Assembly: GCF_900088415.1 (NCBI RefSeq)
Contig: NZ_FLLQ01000010.1
Coordinates: forward strand, 85,360 to 149,359
Source: Vibrio mediterranei
GTDB lineage: Bacteria; Pseudomonadota; Gammaproteobacteria; Enterobacterales; Vibrionaceae
DNA: 64,000 bases
Direction of reading: 5' to 3'
Position numbers and translations under genes: made by a program. A model generated the notes under the pieces. That model did no database searches, was not told the origin of the DNA, and worked only from the letters and a program-made list of their open reading frames with translations. Positions 43,408-52,609 of the stretch are shown in pieces. The first letter of the stretch is position 1. Each line of letters opens with the position of its first letter.

Positions 43408-44970
43408 CTAAGCACTAGTTTTGGTGACATCAACGTAGAGTTTCAGTTTTTGGCCCGGCTTAAGATATTTCTGTTTCTGAAGGTCGTTCCATTTAACAAC
43501 ATCGTTGGTACGTACTTTGAATTTCTGTGCAATACCGCTGATGGTATCCCCACTTCTTACAGAGTAGAAAACGGTGCGGATAATCGCGCCATCACTCGCA
43601 TTTTTCCAGATTACGAGTTCCTGCCCAACTCTTAGTGTGTCACGAGGCCCCATACCGTTCCATTTTGCCAACGATTGGTGAGAAACTTTATTTGCTCTGG
43701 CAATCGACCACAAACTGTCACCACTGGCAACTTTGTGGGTCACTTTATAGTTACCACGAGATGTTGATTGTGTTTTTGCCAAGCGATTTGCTGCGCTTAA
43801 TGAATAGGTTGATTCATCTTTAGTTGATGTCGGAACGAGAAGATACTGGCCCGCGCGAATATTGTTGCCTTTTAACCCATTGGCACTGCGAATCACTTGC
43901 GTCGTTGTCTGGTGGTCTCGCGCAATCACACTCAATGAATCACCTGACTTTACTTTATAACGCACAAGACGCATCCCTTTACCGCGATTCTGTTCCAGTT
44001 CGAAGCGGAACTTATCTAAAGTCTCGATGGGTAGCAGTAATGTCTGAGGGCCATCTGGTGCAGTTGCCCATTGGTTGTATGCAGGGTTATAACTTTGCAG
44101 TTCCTTAATCGAAATGCCGGCATATTTGGCTGCAATTGCAAGATCGAGCTGTTCATTAGGGTCGACCAATTCCAACACAGGCTTGTTTGCGATTGGTGGA
44201 ATGTCGACACCATACTTTTCTTTGTTAGCCAGAACATCAGCTAGAGCCAGCAACTTAGGGACATAGCTGCTAGTTTCTTTCGGTAAATCGAGAGAGAAAA
44301 AGTCCGTTGGCTTGCCTAAGTTACGATTTTTTCGAATCGCACTGTTTACTCGACCACCGCCACTGTTATAGGCCGCGATCGCGTGATTCCAGTTGCCATC
44401 AAAACGTTTGTTCAACTGAGTCAGGTAATCTAAAGCGGCTTGAGTTGATGCGGTAACGTCACGACGACCGTCATACCAGTAGGTTTGGTCTAGACCGAAC
44501 GCTTTTCCTGTTGCTGGGACAAACTGCCATAATCCTGCCGCGCTGCCATGAGAATAAGCGAAGGCATCAAAGGAGCTCTCGACAATAGGCAGTAACGCAA
44601 GCTCTAATGGGAGGTTACGTGCTTCTATTTCTTCAGTAATCAAATATAGGAAAGGTTGAGCGCGCTGTGAGACCGTTCTTAAGTGGCTAGGATGTTTAAT
44701 ATACCATTCGCGGTAATAGTCCACTTTAGCATTGTCTGGAATCTCCATTTTTAGCTGCATAGCAATGCGCTGCCATACATCTTCTTGCTCTTGTGGCGTT
44801 AGTGCTTTTGCTGGAGTTGGAGTATCAACGGAAACGGGCTTTGTTGTATTAGTGGTTGCTGTTTCTGCAGGAGAGTTGGTGGGCTCTGTTGTGGTGTTGC
44901 TTGAATCTGGCTGTGTCATCTGACAACCGGCCAGCAACAGGGCTAAGGCCCAACTGTATTTCTTATGCAT
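43408..44970 (-). CDS. mltD: Membrane-bound lytic murein transglycosylase D
   Basis: MltD cleaves glycan strands in the cell wall. The 520-aa lipoprotein precursor has a lipobox L-L-A-G-C (Cys16), a Ser/Thr/Pro-rich linker (about 20-58), an SLT domain with catalytic Glu131 (P-I-V-E-S-S-F-D) and A-A-Y-N-S-G-G (199-205), and three C-terminal LysM peptidoglycan-binding repeats (about 336-380, 410-455 and 468-513). Three LysM rather than two is slightly more than in E. coli. It shares the window with MltF, a second transglycosylase. Confidence 0.96.
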   Translation of the reverse strand: MHKKYSWALALLLAGCQMTQPDSSNTTTEPTNSPAETATTNTTKPVSVDTPTPAKALTPQEQEDVWQRIAMQLKMEIPDNAKVDYYREWYIKHPSHLRTVSQRAQPFLYLITEEIEARNLPLELALLPIVESSFDAFAYSHGSAAGLWQFVPATGKAFGLDQTYWYDGRRDVTASTQAALDYLTQLNKRFDGNWNHAIAAYNSGGGRVNSAIRKNRNLGKPTDFFSLDLPKETSSYVPKLLALADVLANKEKYGVDIPPIANKPVLELVDPNEQLDLAIAAKYAGISIKELQSYNPAYNQWATAPDGPQTLLLPIETLDKFRFELEQNRGKGMRLVRYKVKSGDSLSVIARDHQTTTQVIRSANGLKGNNIRAGQYLLVPTSTKDESTYSLSAANRLAKTQSTSRGNYKVTHKVASGDSLWSIARANKVSHQSLAKWNGMGPRDTLRVGQELVIWKNASDGAIIRTVFYSVRSGDTISGIAQKFKVRTNDVVKWNDLQKQKYLKPGQKLKLYVDVTKTSA

Positions 44971-45046
44971 TTTGTTTGCTACAACCTCTAATTTGAACGG
45001 TTGTGCATAATACTAATACGGATTGGGCCAAACAAGCAGCAAAACG

Positions 45047-45805
45047 TTAAAATTCGTTTTTCCACTCACGTAATGCTGTAAAAGTTGATAGGGGATCATT
45101 ATTGACAGTTCGGTTTGCTACCGAGCTCACAACTTCTGGTTGAGTAGTTCGTAAAAATGGATTGATGCGCTTCTCTATGGAAATCGTGGTTGGCAAGGTT
45201 GGGAAACCTTTAGCGCGTTTCTGATTGGCACCATCTCTGTATTCATGAAGGAACTCATTATGGGGCTCTACGGCCATGGCAAAGGCGAGGTTACTAAGTG
45301 TGTATTCGTGAGTACAGTACACTTCCGTCTCTTCAGGTAGTAGAGTGAGTTTTTGTAGCGAATTGTACATTTGCTCCGGAGTGCCTTCAAAAATGCGTCC
45401 ACAGCCCGCAGAAAATAGGACATCGCCACAAAATAGCTTACCGTCGCCTACATAGCCAATATGATCGAGCGTGTGGCCAGGTAAATTGAGCACCAAAAAC
45501 TCTTCATTGAACAAGTTGATACGATGTCCTTCACTGACATGATGAGTAAGCTGTCCTATATTGGAATTCTCAGGACCAAGCACGGTGATCGTCGGGTACT
45601 TTTCTACCAGTTTCTCTATGCCACCAGTATGGTCCCAGTGGTGATGAGTAATCAATATCGTTACTAACTCAAGTTGGTTGGCTTCTAAATACTCGATCAC
45701 AGGTTCAGCATCTCCTGGATCGACAACGGCGCACAAGTTCTGGTTATTTTGAATCAGCCAGATGTAATTATCGTTAAATGCAGGTATGCTTTTGATATGT
45801 AACAT
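45047..45805 (-). CDS. gloB: Hydroxyacylglutathione hydrolase (glyoxalase II)
   Basis: GloB hydrolyses S-lactoylglutathione to lactate and glutathione in methylglyoxal detoxification. The 252-aa metallo-beta-lactamase-fold enzyme has the zinc motif T-H-H-H-W-D-H-T (about 53-60), a later His in L-P-G-H-T and a C-terminal substrate-binding domain. It is divergent from the methyltransferase gene and upstream of mltD, the conserved E. coli-like order. It complements the FrmA/FghA pair as a glutathione-dependent detoxification gene. Confidence 0.97.
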   Translation of the reverse strand: MLHIKSIPAFNDNYIWLIQNNQNLCAVVDPGDAEPVIEYLEANQLELVTILITHHHWDHTGGIEKLVEKYPTITVLGPENSNIGQLTHHVSEGHRINLFNEEFLVLNLPGHTLDHIGYVGDGKLFCGDVLFSAGCGRIFEGTPEQMYNSLQKLTLLPEETEVYCTHEYTLSNLAFAMAVEPHNEFLHEYRDGANQKRAKGFPTLPTTISIEKRINPFLRTTQPEVVSSVANRTVNNDPLSTFTALREWKNEF

Positions 45806-45843
45806 TGTTGTTTCTCCAGTTCAGTATGGGAGAGAGCGCGTAA

Positions 45844-46584
45844 ATGAAGCCAGCACGCAGCAAGAAAAAAGTTGATCATCCCCATTCTTGGGAAGAGCTT
45901 GCCAACGGTCAATGGGTCTCTGAATCTATTCAAACGAGGCTTGATGAGTGGTGCCCCAAGTTCTTTGGCTATCATATGCTAAAACTTGGAGGACTGAGTT
46001 GTGAACTCACAAGCTGTAATTGCAACATTCAGCATCAAGTGAACCTTGATTCTAAGAACCCTCTGCACAATGTTATCGCTGACCGCTACGAATTACCATT
46101 CTTAGAGAAGAGTTTTGATGCTGTTGTAATGTCGCATCAACTTGAGTATGCCGAAGACCCCCATCGTCTATTGCGCGAAGTGGATCGAGTGATGATCGAT
46201 GATGGTTACCTTATCATTACTGGCTTCAACCCTATGAGCTTCACCGGTCTTGCTAGCTTGATGCCTTGGAGAAAGAACAATTTCCCTTGGAGTGGCCGCA
46301 TGTTTACGCCAAATCGGATAAAAGACTGGTTAGGGGTACTCAATTATCAGGTCGTCTATGCGGATACTTATGCGCTGTTTCCTATGAAACGATATCGGAC
46401 GATGTGGACGTGGTTAGAAAGCAGTATTGGTGACTGGGCGTCGCCCATGGGAAGCTTGTATTTCATCGTAGCGAGAAAGCGCACCTACCCTCTTAAACCG
46501 ATAAAGCCGCATTGGCGTCTAAAGAAAAAGCTAACACCGGCCAGTGTTAGCTATCGTACTGCAGATAAAAAGCAAAGCTCGTAA
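45844..46584 (+). CDS. SAM-dependent methyltransferase (YafS-like, class I)
   Basis: A 246-aa protein with a Methyltransferase_11-type core. The SAM fold is recognisable although motif I is degenerate (H-M-L-K-L-G-G near residue 44), with the later D-R-Y-E-L-P-F, S-F-D-A-V-V-M-S-H-Q-L-E-Y and L-R-E-V-D-R-V segments (about 80-122) clear. It lies between gloB and rnhA exactly where E. coli has yafS. The substrate is unknown. The Lys/Arg-rich tail (about 217-246) could bind nucleic acid (inference). Confidence 0.88.
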   Translation: MKPARSKKKVDHPHSWEELANGQWVSESIQTRLDEWCPKFFGYHMLKLGGLSCELTSCNCNIQHQVNLDSKNPLHNVIADRYELPFLEKSFDAVVMSHQLEYAEDPHRLLREVDRVMIDDGYLIITGFNPMSFTGLASLMPWRKNNFPWSGRMFTPNRIKDWLGVLNYQVVYADTYALFPMKRYRTMWTWLESSIGDWASPMGSLYFIVARKRTYPLKPIKPHWRLKKKLTPASVSYRTADKKQSS

Positions 46585-46613
46585 TCAAGGGAAAGCTATA
46601 AGCGGAAGAAACC

Positions 46614-47078
46614 TTAGCTTGGCTGGTAGCCAGTGTCTTCTTCTGTTGGGTTTTCTGCAGCAGCTCTTGCTAGTTCATCACACATTTCATTTTCTCTATG
46701 ACCTGCATGACCTTTCACCCAGCGCCAGTCAATATCGTGGCGTGCAGTCTCTGAGTCGAGTGCTTTCCATAGGTCCGCATTCTTAACTGGCTTCTTATCT
46801 GCGGTTTTCCAACCACGTTTTTTCCAGTTGTGTATCCACTGGGTAATCCCTTGTCGAACATACTGACTATCTGTGGTTAAGATAACGTTGCAAGGCTCTT
46901 TAAGTGTCTGAAGTGCAACAATGGTTGCCATCATTTCCATGCGATTGTTTGTTGTCAACGTATAGCCTTTGGCTAACGTCTTTTCGTTCTGTTTGTACCT
47001 TAGGACGATTCCATAGCCGCCAGGACCAGGATTACCCAAACAAGAACCATCTGTGAAAATTTCAACCTGCTTCGTCAT
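46614..47078 (-). CDS. rnhA: Ribonuclease HI
   Basis: RNase HI degrades RNA in RNA-DNA hybrids. At 154 aa it has the E. coli length, with catalytic Asp10 (T-D-G-S-C-L-G-N-P-G), Glu48, Asp70 and Asp134, and the basic handle W-K-K-R-G-W-K near residue 85. It is divergent from dnaQ with only 57 bp between, so their promoters overlap or abut, as known in E. coli. The window therefore holds both RNase HI and HII. Confidence 0.98.
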   Translation of the reverse strand: MTKQVEIFTDGSCLGNPGPGGYGIVLRYKQNEKTLAKGYTLTTNNRMEMMATIVALQTLKEPCNVILTTDSQYVRQGITQWIHNWKKRGWKTADKKPVKNADLWKALDSETARHDIDWRWVKGHAGHRENEMCDELARAAAENPTEEDTGYQPS

Positions 47079-47135
47079 GATTTGATACTATATAGCTCAG
47101 TAAGTTTATCTATATAGTCTGACATACAAAACATC

Positions 47136-47882
47136 ATGAATACCAGTCTCAATTCAGAACAACGCAGAATCGTGGTACTCGATACCGAAACCACAGGTAT
47201 GAACCGCGAAGGTGGTCCTCACTACATGGGGCATCGAATCATTGAAATCGGTGCGGTGGAAATCATCAACCGTAAACTGACTGGTCGCCATTTTCATGTC
47301 TATTTAAAGCCTGATCGTGAAATTCAACCTGACGCTATCGACGTTCACGGTATCACTGATGAGTTTCTATTAGATAAACCGCTCTATCATCAAGTTCACG
47401 AAGAGTTCTTAGATTTTATTAAAGGCGCAGAACTAGTTGCCCACAACGCGCCCTTCGATGTGGGCTTTATGGACTACGAGTTTGAGAAGTTAGACGCTTC
47501 GATTGGTAAAACCGAACAGTATTGTAAGGTTACCGATACGCTTGCGATGGCAAAACGCATGGCGAACATGCCGGCAAGAAAGAACCTCGACTCGTTAGCA
47601 AAACACTACACGATAGATACGTCTGCTCGTATTCTCCACGGCGCTTTGCTCGATGCGGAGATCTTGGCGGATGTGTATTTGGCAATGACGGGCGGCCAAA
47701 CTTCGATGCAATTTAATGCGGGACAGTCTGATGGGGACGAAAGCGGTGGTGAAACCATTAAGAGGCTCACAACGGGAAGAAAATCGCTAAAGATCTTGCA
47801 TGCTTCTGCCGATGAAATAGAAGCGCACAATTCGCGCTTAGATATTGTTGAAAAAGGTGGCAGTTGTCTCTGGCGCCTGTAG
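47136..47882 (+). CDS. dnaQ: DNA polymerase III epsilon subunit (3'-5' proofreading exonuclease)
   Basis: DnaQ proofreads for DnaE. The 248-aa protein has the DEDDh exonuclease motifs: V-L-D-T-E-T-T-G-M (about 13-21), L-V-A-H-N-A-P-F-D (about 95-103) and the late H-G-A-L-L-D-A-E near residue 168. A flexible linker and C-terminal alpha-binding segment follow. It is divergent from rnhA; the TIGR03503 gene follows 9 bp later and is probably co-transcribed. Confidence 0.97.
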   Translation: MNTSLNSEQRRIVVLDTETTGMNREGGPHYMGHRIIEIGAVEIINRKLTGRHFHVYLKPDREIQPDAIDVHGITDEFLLDKPLYHQVHEEFLDFIKGAELVAHNAPFDVGFMDYEFEKLDASIGKTEQYCKVTDTLAMAKRMANMPARKNLDSLAKHYTIDTSARILHGALLDAEILADVYLAMTGGQTSMQFNAGQSDGDESGGETIKRLTTGRKSLKILHASADEIEAHNSRLDIVEKGGSCLWRL

Positions 47883-47891
47883 GAGAGAAAC

Positions 47892-49136
47892 ATGCAGAGG
47901 ATTATTTTTGCGATGGCGTTATGGTTATCGCTGACAGTTGGTGCCTTCGCGACTGAGTCCTCAATGTCATTTCTTGATAACCGTTTTCGAGTTGACCAAA
48001 CGGTGGAACGAATCACTTTTTTGGTTTATCGACAGGATAACTCTAAGCCGGTTACGCTAGTTCGCCCTGACGGTAAAAAATACTACGCTTGGCGTCATCC
48101 TGAAAATGTTCACTGGATTGAAGAGCCTAGTGTCGATGTCATTTCAATCGAAAAGCCAATGCCAGGCCCTTGGCAAGCCATTGGCAAAGTCACGCCCAAA
48201 AATAACATTCAAATCATTTCTCAGCTGTCTTTAAAAGCTGACACCTTGCCACAGCGTATTTATCAAGGTGAGAAGTTAAAGTTTACTGCCCGACTCATGA
48301 CCGATGGCAAGCCGTTAATTGTTGAGAACATCCTCGACCGTGTGAACCTTAAAGTGGTGATGACGCGCTATTTAGAATCTCAAGAACAAACGGATAACAA
48401 GGTGCGCCCGGTACCTATTGTCATTGGTGAGTTTTATGATAACGGTGAAGGGTTGGATGAGCGCGCTGGAGATGGTGTGTTCACCGTTGAGCTACCTATT
48501 GAACTTGAGCCCGGGAAATACAATGTTCGAATTACTACAGGCAATGGGGTGTTTTTACGCGCTCTAGAGCAAGAAGTGCTGATTTACCCGACGCCATTTT
48601 CTAGCAAATTTATCCAAGGCGATGATAAGAAACCACATCAAATTGTAGTTCGCGGTGAAGTCGCGACGATTGAAGCTGGTAGTTTGGCCACCTCAATTGA
48701 ACTGCAGTCCCCTGATGAGTCAGAGCAGGTCGTGCAACACCAAGCGGACGCAGGTAAAAACGATGTCACCTCGTATTTTAACGACTTACATCAAATGGGG
48801 ACCTATCATTGGACTGGCCATGTGTATGCCAATGAGGCTTCCACGGGGCGTTCGTTAGTGTTTGATCTTCCAATGCGTACCTTCAGTGTTGTCGGGGCTT
48901 TGGATTTAGAAAAAGCCGAGGAAATGCAAGCGGCGGCACGAGAAGCGAAGAAAAAAGCGGAACAAGAAGCGCAAATCCTTGCGCACAGAGAACAAGTGAG
49001 AACTCGAGCAATACTGGCCATCGTGATCGGCAATCTAGTGCTTATCGTGGTGGGTGGACTCATCTGGTGGTTGGTTCGACGTAAGCGAGCCATTAAGGCT
49101 TCACTACCAGAAATGCAGTTAAATATGCCGCGTTAG
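47892..49136 (+). CDS. TIGR03503 family protein (periplasmic, membrane-anchored)
   Basis: The 414-aa precursor has a signal peptide (about 1-20), a large beta-rich periplasmic domain, a short charged helix (about 337-368) and one C-terminal membrane helix (about 372-393) followed by R-R-K-R-A and a cytoplasmic tail. The match is to the uncharacterised family TIGR03503. Segments near 196-225 (D-N-G-E-G-L-D-E-R-A-G-D-G-V) look like an Ig-like or calcium-binding-type module, by inference. It follows dnaQ by 9 bp with GGAG upstream. The function is unknown. Confidence 0.85.
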   Translation: MQRIIFAMALWLSLTVGAFATESSMSFLDNRFRVDQTVERITFLVYRQDNSKPVTLVRPDGKKYYAWRHPENVHWIEEPSVDVISIEKPMPGPWQAIGKVTPKNNIQIISQLSLKADTLPQRIYQGEKLKFTARLMTDGKPLIVENILDRVNLKVVMTRYLESQEQTDNKVRPVPIVIGEFYDNGEGLDERAGDGVFTVELPIELEPGKYNVRITTGNGVFLRALEQEVLIYPTPFSSKFIQGDDKKPHQIVVRGEVATIEAGSLATSIELQSPDESEQVVQHQADAGKNDVTSYFNDLHQMGTYHWTGHVYANEASTGRSLVFDLPMRTFSVVGALDLEKAEEMQAAAREAKKKAEQEAQILAHREQVRTRAILAIVIGNLVLIVVGGLIWWLVRRKRAIKASLPEMQLNMPR

Positions 49137-49158
49137 TTTAGTAACGGTAATGACATAA

Positions 49159-49186
49159 AAAAGGGTCAGCAATTGCTGACCCTTTT
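49159..49186. terminator. Bidirectional intrinsic terminator
   Basis: A 12-bp perfect stem (49159-49170 with 49175-49186) closes AATT between the TIGR03503 gene and converging fadE. Confidence 0.9.
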
Positions 49187-49222
49187 AGCTATTTGGAATG
49201 ATCAATTATCTGGAGTGACCAA

Positions 49223-51667
49223 TTACGCGACTTCTTCCATTGTCGGGTAGACAGGCTTTGCTGCGAGCTCCTCTGGTGCAAAGTCATCAACGTTTATAGT
49301 GTACAGACGATGTGCTTCTGCAGTAATAAGCAGTGTCGCCTCATCCTGAGTGATTAGGCCTTTCTCTAAGCCTAATGCCGCGACTTTATCAAGCTGCGTA
49401 AATGGACGTCGCTGCTCAAGCGCTTTACACACTTTAGTAAACACAGGCTCAGCACGTAGAATGATATCAAGCGCTTGCTCAATACGACCTGCAGCATTGA
49501 ATTCGGTTGGTTCTAGGTATTGACCGCGACCCAAACGGCTTCGAGCACCACAAGGGGTTTGTAAGATACGAGCCACTTGGCTATCAAGCTTATCTGAAGG
49601 CGCTTTGCGAACTGTGCCTAGTGGTAAGACGATGAAGCGCATCAAACGACCAATCGCTTTATTGGGGAAATTAGCCAAGAAATCGTCCAACGCTTTTTCA
49701 GTTTGCATTAGACTATCTTGTAGACCCCAATGAAGAAGCGGTAAATCTTCGCTGTTACGGCCTTCCACGTCATAACGTTTCAATGCAGCACTACTTAGAT
49801 ACAACTGACTCAAAATATCACCAAGGCGCGCCGATAGGCGTTCCTTGCGTTTTAGTGAGCCACCAAGGACTGCCATAGACACATCTGAAAGCAATGCTAG
49901 GTTGGCACTGTAACGGTTCAACTGTTGGTAATAACGTTTGGTTGCATCTTTCTGTGGTGTTGATGAGCCACGACCATCCGTAAGACCGAGCCAGAAACTG
50001 CGTACTAAGTTACTGATCGTAAATGAAACGTGGCCTGCAAGGGCTTTGTCGAATTTATCAACAGCATCATTGGCGGTAGAGTGCGCGGCATCCATTTCCG
50101 TTAAAACATATGGATGGCAACGAATCGCGCCTTGACCAAAGATGATCATTGAACGAGTGAGAATATTGGCACCCTCTACCGTTACAGCGATAGGTGAACC
50201 TTGATAGCCGCGTGCTAAGAAGTTTGATGGGCCAAGGCAAATGCCTTTACCGCCAACAATATCCATGGCATCGATAATGCTTTGTTGACCGCGATGAGTA
50301 CAATGATATTTGACGATGGCAGAGATCACTGATGGCTTCTCGCCCAAGTCGATCCCTGTAACCGTAAGATGGCTGGCTGCATCCATTACGTAAGCATTAC
50401 CGCCAATACGTGCTAATGGTTCTTCAATACCTTCCATATGGCCGATTGGTTGTTTGAACTGACGACGGATACGAGCGTAAGCACCTGTTGCCAAAGCTGC
50501 TGTTTTGATACCACCTGTTGAATTTGATGGTAGTGTGATGCCACGTCCAACTGAGAGGCACTCAACCAACATACGCCAGCCTTGACCAGCCATTTTTTGA
50601 CCGCCGATAATGAAATCCAGTGGCACGAACAACTCGTTCGCTGTTGTAGGGCCGTTTTGAAACGGAACGTTCAGAGGGAAATGACGGTTACCAATCTCTA
50701 CACCTTTAAGGTGTGTTGGAATAAGCGCACAAGTAATGCCCAAGTCTTCTTTGTCACCTAGCAGGCCATCTGGATCTCGAAGTTTGAAAGCAAGACCAAG
50801 TACTGTAGCGACTGGCGCAAGGGTAATGTAACGTTTGTTCCAAGTGAGCTTCATGCCCAAGACTTCTTTGCCTTCCCATTTGCCTTTACATACGACACCA
50901 AAATCAGGGATTGAGCCTGCATCAGAGCCGGCTTCTGGGCTAGTTAGAGCAAAACACGGAATCTCTTTACCGACTGCTAGGCGAGGTAAGTAGTAGTCTT
51001 TTTGATCTTCTGTACCATAGTGCTGAAGGAGTTCACCTGGGCCTAAGGAATTAGGGACACCAACTGTAGATGAAAGCACACCCGACACGCCGGTTAGTTT
51101 TTGTAGAACGAGAGACTGTGCATACGCAGAAAATTCAAGGCCGCCGTATTTTTTCTTAATGATCATGGCAAAGAATTTGTGATCTTTTAGGTACTGCCAA
51201 ACTTCTGGTGGAAGGTCAGCTAACTCGTGAGTGACTTGATAATCGCTCACCATCGCACAGACTTCGTTAACAGGACCATCTAAGAAGGCTTGCTCTTCTG
51301 CGCTAAGTTTTGGCTGACTAATATTCTGTAGCTTTTGCCAGTTTGGCTTGCCTTTGAAAAGCTCTGCTTCCCACCAAACCGTACCCGCATCCAATGCTTC
51401 TTTTTCTGTCTGAGACATGGCAGGAAGCACTTTCCTAAATAGTTTAAGCGCTTTAGCAGAAATCAGTGATTGTCGGATAGAAGGAACACACAATACCGCT
51501 ACCGTAGCAACGTACAACGCCCATATGATGACGCCAAATACACCGAGTAGTGAACCTAAGACCATAGCAGTGGTCACGAGTAATAAAGATTTTGCCAGCG
51601 ATGCTCGTTGGTAGAAACTGAATCCAACTGCGCCGAGCAAGGCGACGAGAGAGAGCAAGATGTCCAT
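49223..51667 (-). CDS. fadE: Acyl-CoA dehydrogenase FadE
   Basis: FadE catalyses the first oxidation step of fatty acid beta-oxidation. The 814-aa protein equals the E. coli length: two or three N-terminal hydrophobic segments (about 1-55), the acyl-CoA dehydrogenase core (about 75-560, including the F-A-L-T-S-P-E-A-G-S-D-A motif near residue 216) and a C-terminal DUF1974 domain. I chose the ATG at 51667, preceded by AAAGGAA; the open frame runs 41 codons further upstream through the promoter. A FadR operator lies upstream. Confidence 0.96.
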   Translation of the reverse strand: MDILLSLVALLGAVGFSFYQRASLAKSLLLVTTAMVLGSLLGVFGVIIWALYVATVAVLCVPSIRQSLISAKALKLFRKVLPAMSQTEKEALDAGTVWWEAELFKGKPNWQKLQNISQPKLSAEEQAFLDGPVNEVCAMVSDYQVTHELADLPPEVWQYLKDHKFFAMIIKKKYGGLEFSAYAQSLVLQKLTGVSGVLSSTVGVPNSLGPGELLQHYGTEDQKDYYLPRLAVGKEIPCFALTSPEAGSDAGSIPDFGVVCKGKWEGKEVLGMKLTWNKRYITLAPVATVLGLAFKLRDPDGLLGDKEDLGITCALIPTHLKGVEIGNRHFPLNVPFQNGPTTANELFVPLDFIIGGQKMAGQGWRMLVECLSVGRGITLPSNSTGGIKTAALATGAYARIRRQFKQPIGHMEGIEEPLARIGGNAYVMDAASHLTVTGIDLGEKPSVISAIVKYHCTHRGQQSIIDAMDIVGGKGICLGPSNFLARGYQGSPIAVTVEGANILTRSMIIFGQGAIRCHPYVLTEMDAAHSTANDAVDKFDKALAGHVSFTISNLVRSFWLGLTDGRGSSTPQKDATKRYYQQLNRYSANLALLSDVSMAVLGGSLKRKERLSARLGDILSQLYLSSAALKRYDVEGRNSEDLPLLHWGLQDSLMQTEKALDDFLANFPNKAIGRLMRFIVLPLGTVRKAPSDKLDSQVARILQTPCGARSRLGRGQYLEPTEFNAAGRIEQALDIILRAEPVFTKVCKALEQRRPFTQLDKVAALGLEKGLITQDEATLLITAEAHRLYTINVDDFAPEELAAKPVYPTMEEVA

Positions 51668-51733
51668 GATTGTTCCTTTATCTGGGTACTTATCGTTGTT
51701 GTAGTGGTTGACCGTTTTAGTAATACGTAAGGT

Positions 51734-51750
51734 AAGAGGTCGTACCAGTA
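51734..51750. promoter_or_regulatory. FadR operator upstream of fadE
   Basis: On the minus strand the 17 bases read TACTGGTACGACCTCTT, matching the FadR site pattern NNCTGGTNNGACCNNNN as in E. coli fadB and fadL. It is about 65-85 bases upstream of the fadE start. FadR would repress fadE until long-chain acyl-CoA binds. Confidence 0.82.
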
Positions 51751-51805
51751 ATAATTGTAACTCAATTATTGCATAAATGTAAATTTTCAAAAGTAATTAC
51801 TCTAA

Positions 51806-51835
51806 TTCGATTCAAAAATGAGAGCTTTGTATAAT
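51806..51835 (+). promoter_or_regulatory. Possible promoter of gmhA
   Basis: TATAAT (51830-51835) with TTCGAT at 18-base spacing, about 150 bases upstream of the gmhA start. The -10 is perfect and the -35 poor. Confidence 0.4.
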
Positions 51836-51983
51836 TTCCCACCAGTTTCGAATGCGAAGCTATGAAAAACCAATCAGGAAGGGGTTAGATGAGCCTGTGC
51901 CTATCGACAGAATTGGGGGTTTATAGTTAAACTCAGGTAATCGCAACGACGCGTTGATGTCGGAAAATAAAGAGAATAAACCT

Positions 51984-52559
51984 ATGTACCAAGATCTAAT
52001 TAGAAACGAGCTAACAGAAGCGGCAGACGTACTAAATAAATTCCTAAGCGACGATCACAACATTGCGCAGATCGAAGCAGCAGCGAAAATGATTGCGGAA
52101 TCATTCAAGCAAGACGGCAAGGTATTGTCCTGTGGTAACGGTGGATCGCATTGTGATGCGATGCACTTTGCTGAAGAGCTAACGGGTCGCTATCGTGAGA
52201 ACCGTCCGGGTTACGCTGGTATCGCTATTTCTGATCCAAGCCACCTTTCATGCGTGAGCAATGACTTTGGTTACGATTATGTATTTTCACGTTATGTGGA
52301 AGCAGTAGGCCGTTCTGGTGATGTTTTGTTTGGTCTTTCTACATCGGGCAACTCTGGCAACATTTTGAAAGCTATTGAAGCTGCCAAGGCAAAGGGCATG
52401 AAGACAATTGCCCTTACAGGTAAAGATGGTGGTCAAATGGCAGGTGTTGCTGATATTGAGATTCGCGTACCGCACTTTGGTTATGCGGATCGAATTCAAG
52501 AAGTACACATCAAGATCATTCATATTGTGATCCAATTGATTGAAAAAGAGATGGAATAA
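51984..52559 (+). CDS. gmhA: Sedoheptulose 7-phosphate isomerase
   Basis: GmhA (LpcA) makes D-glycero-D-manno-heptose 7-phosphate for the lipopolysaccharide inner core. The 191-aa SIS-domain protein begins M-Y-Q-D-L-I-R-N-E-L and has the C-G-N-G-G-S-H-C-D-A-M-H motif (about 49-60) and S-T-S-G-N-S-G-N (about 119-126). I chose the ATG at 51984, which gives the family length; the frame extends 10 codons upstream. It is adjacent to fadE and yafJ as in E. coli. Confidence 0.96.
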   Translation: MYQDLIRNELTEAADVLNKFLSDDHNIAQIEAAAKMIAESFKQDGKVLSCGNGGSHCDAMHFAEELTGRYRENRPGYAGIAISDPSHLSCVSNDFGYDYVFSRYVEAVGRSGDVLFGLSTSGNSGNILKAIEAAKAKGMKTIALTGKDGGQMAGVADIEIRVPHFGYADRIQEVHIKIIHIVIQLIEKEME

Positions 52560-52609
52560 TCTCAGTTTACTAGTGACATTATTGTGGAAGAAAAAGAGTA
52601 GGGAACTCA

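Larger units (their letters stand above)
51668..51983. other. Divergent fadE/gmhA regulatory region
   Basis: About 316 bp without a gene. It contains the FadR operator at 51734, the presumed fadE promoter, and a weak candidate promoter for gmhA near 51806-51835. Nothing else is recognised. Confidence 0.55.
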
